A DNA stretch of 64,000 nt from contig QWPB01000007.1 in NCBI GenBank assembly GCA_003671275.1, positions 50,908 through 114,907 on the forward strand, read 5' to 3'. Source of the stretch: Planctomycetota bacterium (lineage in GTDB: Bacteria; Planctomycetota; Planctomycetia; Planctomycetales; Planctomycetaceae). Shown piece by piece: positions 1 through 8,712 of the stretch. Position numbers and translations under genes: made by a program. The notes beneath the pieces are model-generated. The model ran no database searches, was not told the origin of the DNA, and saw nothing but the letters and a program-made list of their open reading frames with translations. Every line of letters starts with the position of its first letter. Position 1 is the stretch's first letter.

Positions 1-759
1 CAGCCCCCCCGCCAAGGCGAAATCTCCAATACAGTCCAGCAGCTTGTGACGGGCACACTCGTCGGGGGCACGCAGAACATTGTCCACAACACCCCCCGGC
101 CCGAATACCAGAAGGTTTTGTGGCGTAGCCCGCTGGCCGAATCCTCGCGCTCTGAGCAGGGCGACCTCGCTCTCCAGGACAAATGTCCGGGCAAACGCGA
201 TCTCCCGAACGAACTCTTCCGGGGTAATCAGGGCCGTGAAGCTCTGCGCGGGGATTACCGTGGCCCCGTAGTCCAGGTCGTACTGAATCGTACAGCCTTC
301 GCCCGGGGACACATCGATTGCCCCGCGTTCTCCGGGCTGGTCAACGCGGAATGGTGTCGTGACGCGTGCCGGACGAACTTCGGATGCCTGCAGGGTGATC
401 TCGCCGCAAAGTATGGCCTCGACAATTTCTAATGCCGAACCATCCCCGACGGGCGGTTCCAGGGCATCCAACTGGATTCGGCAGTTGTCGACCCAGAGTC
501 CCGCCAAGGCGGCTAGAACGTGTTCCACCATTTCGACGCGGGCGGTTCCGCGGGCGAGGATGGTTCGTCGCGGTTGGGGGACCAGACAGTGGATGCGAGC
601 GGGGATCTGAGGGCGTCCCGGGAGGTCGACTCGCTCAAACAGAAGGCCGGTGTCGGCGGGAGCCGGTAACAGCGTCATGGTGACATCGGCCCCGCCAAAC
701 AGGCCGAATCCCTCGATAATTACTGGCCGCGCCAGAGTTCGCTGACGTCTCGCCGTCAT
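1..759 (-). CDS. lpxC: UDP-3-O-acyl-N-acetylglucosamine deacetylase, 3' end beyond the window
   Basis: LpxC is the zinc deacetylase that commits UDP-3-O-acyl-GlcNAc to lipid A synthesis in the cytoplasm. The frame opens with ATG at 759 and stays open through position 1, giving 253 residues, so the C-terminus is missing. Family motifs are visible: the N-terminal half has VEHVLAALAGL followed by VDNCRIQLD and DGSALEIVEA, and near the window edge ARHKLLDCIGDFALAGG, which carries the conserved zinc-site and catalytic segment. It lies 130 bp downstream of ompH on the same strand, a common envelope-biogenesis pairing, but a strong hairpin separates the two. I saw no strong ribosome binding site before the ATG. 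The lpxC identity is secure from the motifs, and it implies a lipopolysaccharide-bearing outer membrane. Confidence 0.93.
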   Translation of the reverse strand, partial: MTARRQRTLARPVIIEGFGLFGGADVTMTLLPAPADTGLLFERVDLPGRPQIPARIHCLVPQPRRTILARGTARVEMVEHVLAALAGLWVDNCRIQLDALEPPVGDGSALEIVEAILCGEITLQASEVRPARVTTPFRVDQPGERGAIDVSPGEGCTIQYDLDYGATVIPAQSFTALITPEEFVREIAFARTFVLESEVALLRARGFGQRATPQNLLVFGPGGVVDNVLRAPDECARHKLLDCIGDFALAGGL

Positions 760-835
760 GTTGATTGATCCAGAAGCCACTCGAAGGGCTGGCACGGATG
801 ATTGCCCGTGATCATCCAGCCGGTGAATATAAAGA

Positions 836-867
836 CGCGGGTGAACGTCCCACAACGTTCACCCGCG
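836..867 (-). terminator. Hairpin terminator after ompH
   Basis: A perfect 13-bp stem (836-848 pairing with 855-867, loop CCCACA) lies 22 bp beyond the ompH stop. Read on the minus strand it is followed by TCTTTATATT, a moderately T-rich tail. It fits an intrinsic terminator that would uncouple ompH from lpxC. Confidence 0.7.
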
Positions 868-888
868 CTGGAGAGCCACCGAGAGTGA

Positions 889-1563
889 TTACTTCGTGGC
901 GGCTGGCCGGGTGGTTCCCCCGCGAGCTTCCCGAGCCGGGGCTGCAGCGCCGCCCTTGGACTTGGCATACTCGTCATTGAGGAACTTCAAAATCGGATCT
1001 GTCAGGTCGTCCTGCTCCATGTAGTAGACCACTTGCCGGTTCATGCTGTTGATGATTTCCTGGGGGTTCTCCGCGTCATCCACACCCTGGCGATTGAACC
1101 GCATGATCAGCGTGTACTTGTAGAACTTGGCGTACTTCTGGACGGCGTCCTGCACTTCGAGGTACACCACCTTGTAGATTTCCGCTTCTTTACGGAGGAA
1201 TTCCCGCTGCTGCATCTTGCGGAACGTTTCCAGTTCGGTCTGGCGGTCCAGCAGGTTCTTTTCGATCTTGGAGAACTCGGGAGTGCCTTCCTTCACTTCC
1301 TGCAGATTGGTTTGCAGGGTCTTCATTTCGCCGATCATGGTCTCGGCCTTGGCCTGGGCAGCCTTGGCATCGCCCTGCAAGGCTTCCGTCATCTCTTTGA
1401 ACTTGTCGTAGTTCTTGAAAACGAACGCCATGTCAATCAGGCCTACCTGATGCGTGGCCCCGGCTGCCGGAGCCGCGGGAGCTGCGGCAGCCCGTTCCTG
1501 GGAGAACGCGGGATTGGCCAGCGCGAATCCGGCGAGAGCGAGACAGACGAAGAGTTTCTTCAC
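889..1563 (-). CDS. OmpH/Skp family periplasmic chaperone
   Basis: Skp/OmpH proteins are periplasmic trimeric chaperones that hold unfolded outer-membrane proteins on their way to BamA. I place the start at GTG 1563 because AAGGAG lies about ten bases upstream and the product then begins directly with a signal peptide (KKLFVCLALAGFALANPAFSQ); the frame extends further upstream without support. The 224-residue product has an Ala/Pro linker, then a short beta strand (VGLIDMAFVFKNYDKF) and a long charged coiled coil (roughly residues 60-140, rich in K, E and Q), matching the tentacle architecture of Skp. The C-terminus is Ala/Arg rich. It is upstream of lpxC on the same strand. I leave the symbol empty because planctomycete OmpH-like proteins are divergent. 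Confidence 0.85.
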   Translation of the reverse strand: MKKLFVCLALAGFALANPAFSQERAAAAPAAPAAGATHQVGLIDMAFVFKNYDKFKEMTEALQGDAKAAQAKAETMIGEMKTLQTNLQEVKEGTPEFSKIEKNLLDRQTELETFRKMQQREFLRKEAEIYKVVYLEVQDAVQKYAKFYKYTLIMRFNRQGVDDAENPQEIINSMNRQVVYYMEQDDLTDPILKFLNDEYAKSKGGAAAPAREARGGTTRPAATK

Positions 1564-1803
1564 GGCGTATGCACTCCTTTGCTTGTGCCGATTCGGCCGG
1601 CGTTGGACGCCTGCCACGCGGGAACGGCCCGATCGACGTTGGAAGCCCGAACGGGCCGTTTGTTCTCATCCTTGAGGCGAAACTTCAACGAATCTCGTCG
1701 AAGTTGGACGGAATCTTTCAGATGGTCCCGTTTCGGTCAAGATGAGGTTCCGCTGTTCCGGAAAGTTCGACCATGTTCGGCAGGAAATGCCAGCCACCGC
1801 CGG

Positions 1804-2697
1804 TTATCGTTCATCCTGCAGGATCATCGGCGGTTCCGCTGTAAGCACCAGCGGTCTCTGCGTTCGGGGGTGCGTGAATTCCAACCGTCCGGCATGCAGC
1901 CAGTATCCGGCATCTCCGGGCAAACCCGGATCGTTTTCCTGTGGTAGTCCGCCCGGACCATAGAGCGGGTCACCGACCAGCGGATGCCCGAGCGAGGCCA
2001 GATGAATTCGGATCTGGTGGGGCCGCCCGGTCAGCAGATCAACCTCGAATAAAGTCGAATCCAACCGCCGCTCCCGTACGCGGGCCATGCTCCTCGCGGG
2101 TTTTCCGGTGGGGTGGGCGGCGTGAACGCTGCCCAATCGCGGATGGGGCTGAGGGCCAATCGGCACGACGATGTCATACTCCGCAGCTTCCGCGATGCCG
2201 CTCGCCAGGGCGCGATACTGCTTGCGAACGAGGGGCCAATGTCGCGTCAGGCGAGCCGCTGTTTCACCGTCGCGGGCCAACAGCACCAAGCCTGACGTCG
2301 CCCGCCCCAGCCGGTGCAGCGGGCTGGCCTGGGGGGCGATCTGTTGCACAAGATGCAGTAGCGTGTTCTCCAGAAACCCCGCTCCCGGCAACGTCGGTAA
2401 GCCGCTGGGTTTGTGGACTGCCAGCAGGTATTGGTCTTCGTAGATCACCTGGATTTGCGTCGGAACCGCTTCTTCCACCCATCCGGGACGATGCCAGGTC
2501 AGCACCCAGCCCGGACGAAGCGATTCCGATCCACGGGCAGGGTGGTCATTCAGCGTCAACTCTCCGGCGTGGATTCGCAGCTGCCAGTCGACTTCCGTGG
2601 AATGGGGGAAAAATCGCACCAGATATGACAGAACCGAATGCCCGTCGGCCTCGGGGCCCAGCACCCGCCGGTAGCTGTAACCCAGATTGGGTGTCAT
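1804..2697 (-). CDS. RluA-family pseudouridine synthase with Asp-to-Gly change in the catalytic motif
   Basis: Members of this family isomerise uridine to pseudouridine in rRNA or tRNA. The 297-residue product (ATG 2697) has an N-terminal S4-like segment (LRIHAGELTLNDHPA, about residues 40-54), then the RluA core: VHKPSGLPTLPG, the region where the HRLD motif is expected, and GRPHQIRIHLASLGHPLVG near the C-terminus. The family's catalytic aspartate normally sits in HRLDxxTSG; here the codons read HRLGRATSG, so residue 131 is Gly. The rest of the fold signature is intact, so this is not an obviously decayed gene. The frame stays open about 200 bp upstream, but MTPNLGYSYRRVLGPEADGH begins the family-like sequence. 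No clear Shine-Dalgarno is visible. It is divergent from frr. The target RNA cannot be told. Confidence 0.85.
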   Translation of the reverse strand: MTPNLGYSYRRVLGPEADGHSVLSYLVRFFPHSTEVDWQLRIHAGELTLNDHPARGSESLRPGWVLTWHRPGWVEEAVPTQIQVIYEDQYLLAVHKPSGLPTLPGAGFLENTLLHLVQQIAPQASPLHRLGRATSGLVLLARDGETAARLTRHWPLVRKQYRALASGIAEAAEYDIVVPIGPQPHPRLGSVHAAHPTGKPARSMARVRERRLDSTLFEVDLLTGRPHQIRIHLASLGHPLVGDPLYGPGGLPQENDPGLPGDAGYWLHAGRLEFTHPRTQRPLVLTAEPPMILQDER

Positions 2698-3070
2698 GGG
2701 ATCACACGGGATGCAAAGTGGTTCGGAAACACGGCAATGAATCCTAGGGGACCGGGGTGTTTCTGGCGGGGGAAGGGCGAATGGCTGACGCACTTTGAAT
2801 GAGAGCGTCGCAGAGCACAGAGTCACGGCGTCGGGGATCGCGGGGACTCGGCTCGCATACGCTAACACTCGGTTCGAACCACGGAAACTGAATCTCATCG
2901 GCTTTCGGTGGATTCACCGCGTGTTCTCCCCCAGGCGGGCTGGCAGGGTTCGTGAACGGGAGGCCGAATAGAAAGCCATTCCGCTTTGTGGTATCGTCGA
3001 CGGGCCTTGGAAACTCCGGGGTGTTCGCGGGATCAGACCGCCCCCGGGAATTTGTCTGTGAGGTGACACC
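2698..3070. other. Divergent intergenic region between the RluA-type gene and frr
   Basis: A 373-bp spacer between divergent genes. It must hold promoters in both directions, but I could not pick out convincing -35/-10 pairs. A ribosome binding site for frr (GAGGTGA) ends a few bases before its ATG. No repeat or RNA gene was recognised. Confidence 0.6.
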
Positions 3071-3631
3071 ATGACTCAGGAAGAGATTCTGTTTGATGCC
3101 GAAGAACGCATGGAAAAGGCCTCCAGCGTTTTCCGAGGGCAGTTACTGGGCCTGCGCACCGGACGGGCGACACCCGGTCTGGTGGATGGGGTCCGCGTCT
3201 TTTATTACGGGTCGCCCACTCCGCTCAAGCAGATGGCGAACATCAGCTGTCCCGAGCCGCAGCAGATTGTAATCCGTCCGTTCGATGCCTCGCAGCTGGG
3301 GGAAATCGTCAAGGCGATTCAGGCCAGCGACGCCGGGATGGCCCCGATCAATGACGGGAAGATCATTCGGATTAACGTGCCACCATTGTCCACGGAACGC
3401 CGCAAAGAAATGGTCCAGCGGATTGGCAAAATGTCGGAAGAAGCCCGCGTGGCCATTCGCAACGTCCGCCGAGATGCCAACAAGCACGCCGAACAGAGCG
3501 AAAAAGAAAAGCTGATGACTGAGGACGAGGCGAAAGCCTGCAAAGAAGAGATTCAGAACCTGACCAAGAAGTACGAAGGGGAAGTCAACTCTTCGGCGGA
3601 GGCCAAGGAACTGGACATCATGCAGAATTAG
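3071..3631 (+). CDS. frr: Ribosome recycling factor
   Basis: RRF works with EF-G to split post-termination 70S ribosomes. The product is 186 residues, the usual family length. It shows the three-helix-bundle signature: the N-terminal helix leading into GLRTGRATPGLVDGVRVFYYG, the beta-rich domain PTPLKQMANIS with the conserved QQIVIRPFD segment, then INVPPLSTERRKEMV and the C-terminal helix with ARVAIRNVRRDANK. The ATG at 3071 has GAGGTGA about six bases upstream. It is the first gene of a long plus-strand run. There is nothing unusual in it. Confidence 0.98.
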   Translation: MTQEEILFDAEERMEKASSVFRGQLLGLRTGRATPGLVDGVRVFYYGSPTPLKQMANISCPEPQQIVIRPFDASQLGEIVKAIQASDAGMAPINDGKIIRINVPPLSTERRKEMVQRIGKMSEEARVAIRNVRRDANKHAEQSEKEKLMTEDEAKACKEEIQNLTKKYEGEVNSSAEAKELDIMQN

Positions 3632-3703
3632 CGTGTTCCTCGCCGGACAGCGTTCCGCAATCCCGTGGCCTCTGGCAGCCGTTCTTGAACAAAGGAACCT
3701 GGG

Positions 3704-5575
3704 ATGTATCCACAGGCGAAACACACTCCAATGAGGATCTGGGGCCGGGTGGTCCAGTGCCTCGTGGTGTGGGCTTTGCTGGTTTGGGGAACACCTGACC
3801 TTCGGGCGCAGGGGCCCGGTGCCCCTGCGGGAGGCCCCGGACAGCCTGCACCGATCGTCGTACCAGCTGCGGCTGCGGGGACCGCCGTTACTTCCATGGG
3901 GAATTGGGCTCCTGACCCCGGAGGGTTTGTCCGTGGCAACCGGGCTCCGCTTCAGGTGGGCTTCTATCTCAGCTGGCTGAAGTTCTTGCCGGTGATCCTC
4001 ATGTTGCTGGGGTGGACACATTATTCGTACTGGGTGAATGAAGACAGTCGCTCGCTGAAAGTGCGGACGTCGTTCTGGAATTCGATGATGCTGGTTGGCG
4101 GAGTATCTGCCTTGTGGGCCGCCTGTATGGTGCCGATCGCGTATGGAGGGATCGTAGCGGGCTTGTTACTCATGGGCGTTCCGCTCGGGCTCTATGTCAA
4201 TGAACGGAATCAGGTCGTCCCCGAGAACGCTCGAGTCATGACTCGACGGCATCTCGCCGAATGGTCACGTCGCCAGCTATCGAAAGTGGGAATTCGGATT
4301 GGCACGATCGAGCAGATGGAACGGGTGGCCGGGCCGCCGATTGTCTTTGTCGGTAAGTCGAAGACCGGAAAACGGGATGACAAAACTTCCCGTGGGGTGG
4401 AGACATCCAAGGGCTATCTGGCAGCTCGGGAACTGGTCTATGACAGTATTATGCGGCGGTGCACGGACATTCATCTGGAGCCGAAAGAGGATGAGCTGCA
4501 GGTCCGATTGCGGATCGACGGCATGATGTACCCGACCGAGCCGTTTGATCGCGGCATTGGTGAAGCCATCGTCAATATCTTCAAAGTCCTGAGCGCCATG
4601 GACATTACCGAACGCCGCCGCCCCCAGGACGGCTCGTTTGGAGCGATTGTGGAGAACCGCGAGATCGATTTCCGCGTTGCCACTCAGGGAACTCGTTTCG
4701 GCGAGAAGATGTCACTGCGAATCCTCGACCAGACCAACTCGGTTCGCACCCTCGAACACCTGGGGATGCGGAAACAGATGCAGGAGGCGATCGAGAAAGT
4801 GATTCGCGAGCCGCACGGTCTGTTTCTCAGTTGCGGTCCAACGGGAGCCGGTAAATCGACCACGCTCTATGCGGCCCTGAGTACGCTCGATGCCTCGGAA
4901 GTGAACATCATCACTATTGAAGATCCTGTTGAATATAAGATGGAGAGTGTGAATCAGATCGAGATCAATACGAAAGCGGGACAGACATTCGGCGGCTCTC
5001 TGCGAAGCGTGTTGCGCCAGGACCCGGACGTGGTCATGATTGGCGAAATTCGAGATGAGGAAACCGCCAAGGTCGCCTGTCAGGCGGCCAACACGGGCCA
5101 TATGGTCTTTTCGACGATCCATGCGAACGATTCGATCACAGCGCTGTTCCGGCTGATTGATCTGGGAGTGGAACCGTTCATGTTGTCGTCGTCGATTTCG
5201 GCGATTCTGGCCCAGCGGCTGGGCCGCAAGCTCTGCCCGCACTGCAAGGAAAGCTACAAGCCGAATCCGGAGTTCCTGAAGCAGGCGGGGATCTCCGCAG
5301 AGAAGGTCAAGGAACTGTTTCGAGCCAAGGAAAACAAGGGCGCTGCGGATCGGTGTACACACTGTAGCGGCCTGGGCTATCTGGGGCGGATCGGGGTGTT
5401 CGAACTGCTGATGATCAACGAGCGAATGCGAGATTTGATTCGCGAAACGGAGTCGGTCTCCACGATCCGGGCTGAGGCGCGGAAGACCGGCATGTTGACG
5501 ATGATGGAAGAAGGCGTCCGTCTGGTCGTGCGGGGCGTCACCTCGGTGGAAGAAGTGCTGCGGGTGGTGAAATGA
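3704..5575 (+). CDS. GspE/PilB-family assembly ATPase with N-terminal membrane domain
   Basis: This is a hexameric secretion/pilus ATPase that powers pseudopilin or pilin assembly at the inner membrane. In the 623-residue product, Walker A GPTGAGKST lies at about 378-386, the Asp box IITIEDPVEYKM shortly after, Walker B VVMIGEIRDEETA at about 445, then the His box GHMVFSTIHAND, and a four-Cys zinc site (CPHC at 511-514 and CTHC at 551-554), all typical of GspE/PilB. Unusually, the first 200 residues are not the soluble N1/N2 domains. They contain a signal-anchor-like segment (residues 8-26), a Pro/Gly-rich stretch and about three hydrophobic helices near 85-170, so the enzyme appears membrane anchored. 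It overlaps the next gene by four bases (ATGA). Whether it serves a type II secretion system or a type IV pilus cannot be told. Confidence 0.92.
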   Translation: MYPQAKHTPMRIWGRVVQCLVVWALLVWGTPDLRAQGPGAPAGGPGQPAPIVVPAAAAGTAVTSMGNWAPDPGGFVRGNRAPLQVGFYLSWLKFLPVILMLLGWTHYSYWVNEDSRSLKVRTSFWNSMMLVGGVSALWAACMVPIAYGGIVAGLLLMGVPLGLYVNERNQVVPENARVMTRRHLAEWSRRQLSKVGIRIGTIEQMERVAGPPIVFVGKSKTGKRDDKTSRGVETSKGYLAARELVYDSIMRRCTDIHLEPKEDELQVRLRIDGMMYPTEPFDRGIGEAIVNIFKVLSAMDITERRRPQDGSFGAIVENREIDFRVATQGTRFGEKMSLRILDQTNSVRTLEHLGMRKQMQEAIEKVIREPHGLFLSCGPTGAGKSTTLYAALSTLDASEVNIITIEDPVEYKMESVNQIEINTKAGQTFGGSLRSVLRQDPDVVMIGEIRDEETAKVACQAANTGHMVFSTIHANDSITALFRLIDLGVEPFMLSSSISAILAQRLGRKLCPHCKESYKPNPEFLKQAGISAEKVKELFRAKENKGAADRCTHCSGLGYLGRIGVFELLMINERMRDLIRETESVSTIRAEARKTGMLTMMEEGVRLVVRGVTSVEEVLRVVK

Positions 5576-6318
5576 CTCCCATGGATATCATCCTGCTGCT
5601 GGTTTTCGCGGGGGTGACCTGGGCGGTCGCCGGCGAAGGGCCCTGGGGCAGCGCGCTGGTGCTGTTCAGCGTGGTCCTGTCCGGTTTGCTGGCGATGAAC
5701 TTGTTCGAGCCGCTGGCCGAAAAAATGAGTGGGGGCTCCTACGACTGGAGTGTTCGATCGGACATCATGGCTTTTCTCGGACTCTTTTCTCTGTCCGTGT
5801 GGGGGCTGCGAGAAGCCACGGAACGCATCATGCCCACCACGCTGGAAGTGGTCGGCCTGCTGCACGAAACTCGCTGGCTGTTCGGCGCTGTGACCGGTTA
5901 TGCCATGGTGGCGATACTGCTGACGGCATTGCATACCGCGCCACTCCCTCGCGAGTTCCTTGGTTTTCGCCCCGAGCGGATGAACTTGCTGGATACGATG
6001 GCCCCGGATCGACAATGGCTGGGATTTACGCAATATGTGAGCGAGCGCGTGATGCGGTCTGGGACATACGGTCCAATCTTTGATGGGGCGAATTTCGCCA
6101 TTCTCAGCCCGAATACGCCGGAGGCCGTGGCCTATCCGCTGGCCATCCAGAATCCGGACGGGCAGCGGCTGACCACGGCGCAGGTCTGGTCATCTTTCCC
6201 GATGCGGTACGCCCAGCGGCGGGACCAATTCATGGGCGGGGGGACGGTCGTGCCGTCCGCCCCCCTCCCGGTAATCGCCCCAGTTCCCGGTTCCGGTGGC
6301 TCGCAGCCCGCGTTCTGA
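5572..6318 (+). CDS. CvpA-like membrane protein
   Basis: The 248-residue product overlaps the upstream ATPase by ATGA, so the two are probably translationally coupled. It has four likely membrane segments: residues 4-24, 26-45, 64-82 and 105-123, separated by short loops. The arrangement and the opening MDIILLLVFAGVTWAVAGEGPWG resemble CvpA/colicin V production proteins, a loosely defined family whose molecular role is unclear. The second half is soluble and ends in a Pro/Gly-rich tail. The coupling suggests it helps the membrane-anchored ATPase or shares its complex, but that is inference. The family call rests on layout rather than on a diagnostic motif. Confidence 0.6.
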   Translation: MTPMDIILLLVFAGVTWAVAGEGPWGSALVLFSVVLSGLLAMNLFEPLAEKMSGGSYDWSVRSDIMAFLGLFSLSVWGLREATERIMPTTLEVVGLLHETRWLFGAVTGYAMVAILLTALHTAPLPREFLGFRPERMNLLDTMAPDRQWLGFTQYVSERVMRSGTYGPIFDGANFAILSPNTPEAVAYPLAIQNPDGQRLTTAQVWSSFPMRYAQRRDQFMGGGTVVPSAPLPVIAPVPGSGGSQPAF

Positions 6319-6372
6319 TTCGCGATAATCCCGGATTACCCATTGGCACACCACCTTCTCACAGAGGCCTCG

Positions 6373-6678
6373 ATGCTCGTTCACAGTGTTTACTTCACTC
6401 TCGAAGACTGCTCCGCTGCCCGGATCGATGGACTCGTGGCGGCCTGTCAGAAGTACCTGAAGAATCACCCCGGGGTTGTGTTCTTCGCCGCGGGCACAGT
6501 GGCTCACGAGCTGGCTCGTCCCGTGAATGACCGGATGTACCATGTTGCCCTGAACGTCGTCTTCCAGGACAAAGCGGCCCACGATGTCTACCAGACGGCT
6601 CCCGATCACCTGAAATTCATCGAAGAGAACAAGCCTAACTGGCGGCAGGTCCGGGTGTTCGACTCCTACGCGAACTAA
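6373..6678 (+). CDS. Dabb (stress-responsive A/B barrel) family protein
   Basis: A small protein of 101 residues starting at ATG 6373, which has AGAGG six bases upstream; the open frame extends ten codons further without support. The pattern MLVHSVYFTLEDCSAARIDG, then a mid-protein strand with HVALNVVFQDKAAHDVYQT, then DHLKFIEEN is typical of Dabb domains, dimeric ferredoxin-like alpha/beta barrels. Some members are plant stress proteins and some bacterial members are decarboxylase-like or cyclase-like enzymes, so the reaction here is unknown. It sits alone between the CvpA-like gene and prfB. Confidence 0.8.
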   Translation: MLVHSVYFTLEDCSAARIDGLVAACQKYLKNHPGVVFFAAGTVAHELARPVNDRMYHVALNVVFQDKAAHDVYQTAPDHLKFIEENKPNWRQVRVFDSYAN

Positions 6679-6763
6679 TCTCTGCATTCCGGTTTTTCCG
6701 ACGGACACCACCGATTTCGTGTCCGTTACCTCTTTGTTCAACGACTTGCAGACCGACACTTCC

Positions 6764-7871
6764 ATGCTTGACCACGAACTCCGCAATAGCTGCCAGAACC
6801 TCATCGAGCGGATCACCCAGCTCAAGGACTCTCTTTGACTACGCTGGCAAAATTGTCCGCGCGGAGATGCTGGAAGAGAGGATGTCGGCCCCCGGTTTTT
6901 GGGACAATGCCGAAGCCGCACAAAAGACAATCGATGAACGACGTCTGTTGACCCGGCAACTGGATCCGTTGCAGACCCTGTCTCAGGGGGCGGATGATCT
7001 GGGCGTGCTGCTGGAGTTCGCGGCCGAGGATGACAGTGTTATCCCCGACGTGAAGGAACAGCACGAATCCCTGGGCCGGCAACTGTACGCAGCCGAGCTG
7101 CAGGCGAGCATGTCACGGTCCGAGGATGCGGGCAACGCCTACATGACGATTCAGGCGGGTGAAGGGGGCACGGATTCGGCGGACTTTGCCCAGATGCTGA
7201 TGCGGATGTATTCGCGATGGGCGGAGAAGCACGACGTGACGGTCGAATTGCTGGATGAATCACCCGGCGAAGAGGCCGGAATTCGCAATGCGACCCTGCA
7301 TTTCAAGGGAGACTATGCGTTCGGGTTTCTGAAGGGGGAGACGGGCAATCACCGCCTGATCCGGATCAGTCCCTTCGATTCCGCGGGACGCCGCCACACG
7401 GCGTTTGCGGCAGTCGATGTGACCCCCGATCTGGATGATGAGAATGTCGTGGACATCGACTGGGCCAAGGACATCCGGGAAGATGTCTTCCGGGCGGGAG
7501 GGGCCGGGGGCCAGCACGTGAACAAGACCAGTTCGGCCATTCGGCTGACCCATCTGCCCACCAATACAGTGGCCCAGTGTCAGAACGAACGGAGTCAGCA
7601 TCAGAACCGGGCCGCAGCTCGCAAGATGCTGATCGCCAAGCTCTATCAGATGGGGGAAGAAAAGAAGGCGGCTTCCACTGCTGCGCGCCGCGGCGAGAAG
7701 TGCAAGATCGGTTTCGGAGGCCAGACCATCCGGAATTACGTTCTGCAGCCGGAACAGTTCGTCAAAGACACCCGGAGCGACCTCAAGACGAACAACCCGC
7801 TGGAAGTGCTGGATGGCGATCTGGATGAGCATATCGAAGCCTACCTCCGCTGGAGCATCTCCAGCGTCTAG
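6764..7871 (+). CDS. prfB: Peptide chain release factor 2, programmed +1 frameshift
   Basis: RF2 recognises UGA and UAA stop codons. Translation starts at ATG 6764; after 24 codons the frame meets CTT TGA C, with TGA at 6836-6838. Skipping T6836 puts ribosomes into a frame open to 7871, giving a 368-residue product, the normal RF2 length. A Shine-Dalgarno-like AAGGA lies at the same distance upstream of CTT as the stimulator in Escherichia coli prfB. The downstream part carries the RF2 tripeptide SPF in RISPFDSAGRRHTAF and the catalytic GGQ in AGGAGGQHVNKTSSAIRLTH. Known biology: low RF2 lets ribosomes pause at the UGA and shift, so the protein regulates its own synthesis. The frameshift is intact and should not be annotated as a pseudogene. 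Confidence 0.97.
6824..6839 (+). promoter_or_regulatory. prfB programmed +1 frameshift site
   Basis: The element reads AAGGACTCTCTTTGAC. The AAGGA acts as the internal anti-SD-binding stimulator, three bases follow, then the slippery CTT, the in-frame UGA stop and the favoured downstream C. The layout matches the conserved bacterial RF2 autoregulatory site, although the stimulator is AAGGA rather than the common AGGGGG. Confidence 0.93.
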
Positions 7872-7930
7872 CCGTTCGTTGGTCATCGTTGAAATCCCCC
7901 GGGTCAAAGTTCCCTGGCAGGAATCGCAGC

Positions 7931-8599
7931 ATGCCTCGATCACTTCGCCCGACAGTGATGAGCCCGGAACTGGTGGCAGAAGCGATCACCCACCTGCGTC
8001 GGAGCGATCGAACGATCTGTCGGATCATTGATGCCCATGGACCAATGACGCTCCCGTTGGAGGCCGATCCGTTTCGTGTGCTGGTGCGGTCGATCATCTC
8101 ACAGCAAATATCCACCGCAGCCGCAGCCTCGATTCAGCGGCGGGTGGATGCGTTGCGGGGCCGTCGCAAGCTATCAGCGGCCTGGGTCTGTGATATGGAA
8201 GATGAAGCACTGCGGCAGTGTGGCCTGTCGCCACAGAAGCTGCGTTACCTCCGCGATCTGGCCGAAAAGGTATCGATGCGTACGGTCGATTTGCGGACGA
8301 TTCACGAACGTCCGGACGCCGAGGTGATCCGCGAGCTGACTCAAGTCCTCGGCATTGGAATTTGGACAGCTCAGATGTTTCTGATTTTTTCCCTGGGCCG
8401 ATTGGATGTCCTTCCGACAGGCGATCTGGGAGTCCGGGCGGCGATTGAGCGGGAATATCAGTTGCCCGCCCACCCGACACCCCGCCAGTGCGAGGAAATC
8501 GCCCAGCCTTGGCGCCCGTTTGCCTCCATCGCCAGCTGGTACCTGTGGCGCAGCTCGGATGCCCGTCTGTCCGTGGAACAAGCGGCCCTCTGGCAGTAG
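7931..8599 (+). CDS. DNA-3-methyladenine glycosylase II-like (AlkA/HhH-GPD family)
   Basis: These enzymes excise alkylated purines by hydrolysing the N-glycosidic bond, starting base-excision repair. The 222-residue product starts at ATG 7931, with AGGA about nine bases upstream. The HhH-GPD core is clear: DPFRVLVRSIISQQISTAAA at 46-65, the helix-hairpin-helix VLGIGIWTAQMFLIFSLGR at 139-157, and LPTGDLGVRAA, where D165 is the expected catalytic aspartate. There is no C-terminal Fe-S cluster (no four-Cys motif), which argues against EndoIII/MutY, and no Lys before the Asp as in OGG1. It lacks the N-terminal TATA-like domain of E. coli AlkA, so it belongs to the short form. It lies between prfB and pheS without close coupling. 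Confidence 0.88.
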   Translation: MPRSLRPTVMSPELVAEAITHLRRSDRTICRIIDAHGPMTLPLEADPFRVLVRSIISQQISTAAAASIQRRVDALRGRRKLSAAWVCDMEDEALRQCGLSPQKLRYLRDLAEKVSMRTVDLRTIHERPDAEVIRELTQVLGIGIWTAQMFLIFSLGRLDVLPTGDLGVRAAIEREYQLPAHPTPRQCEEIAQPWRPFASIASWYLWRSSDARLSVEQAALWQ

Positions 8600-8712
8600 T
8601 GGGACTGGGGGGAATTCGTGAGTCGTGGGCGTCACCCTTGGCACTGGGGGCATGATCTCGGATACTTCTTTTTCCGACATCACCGCACTTCATTGGTCGA
8701 TCTGGTCACTCC

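Noticed and set aside
6764..6838. prfB as a frameshifted pseudogene
   Set aside because: The CTT TGA C site and SD-like element are the conserved programmed frameshift, so the gene is functional.
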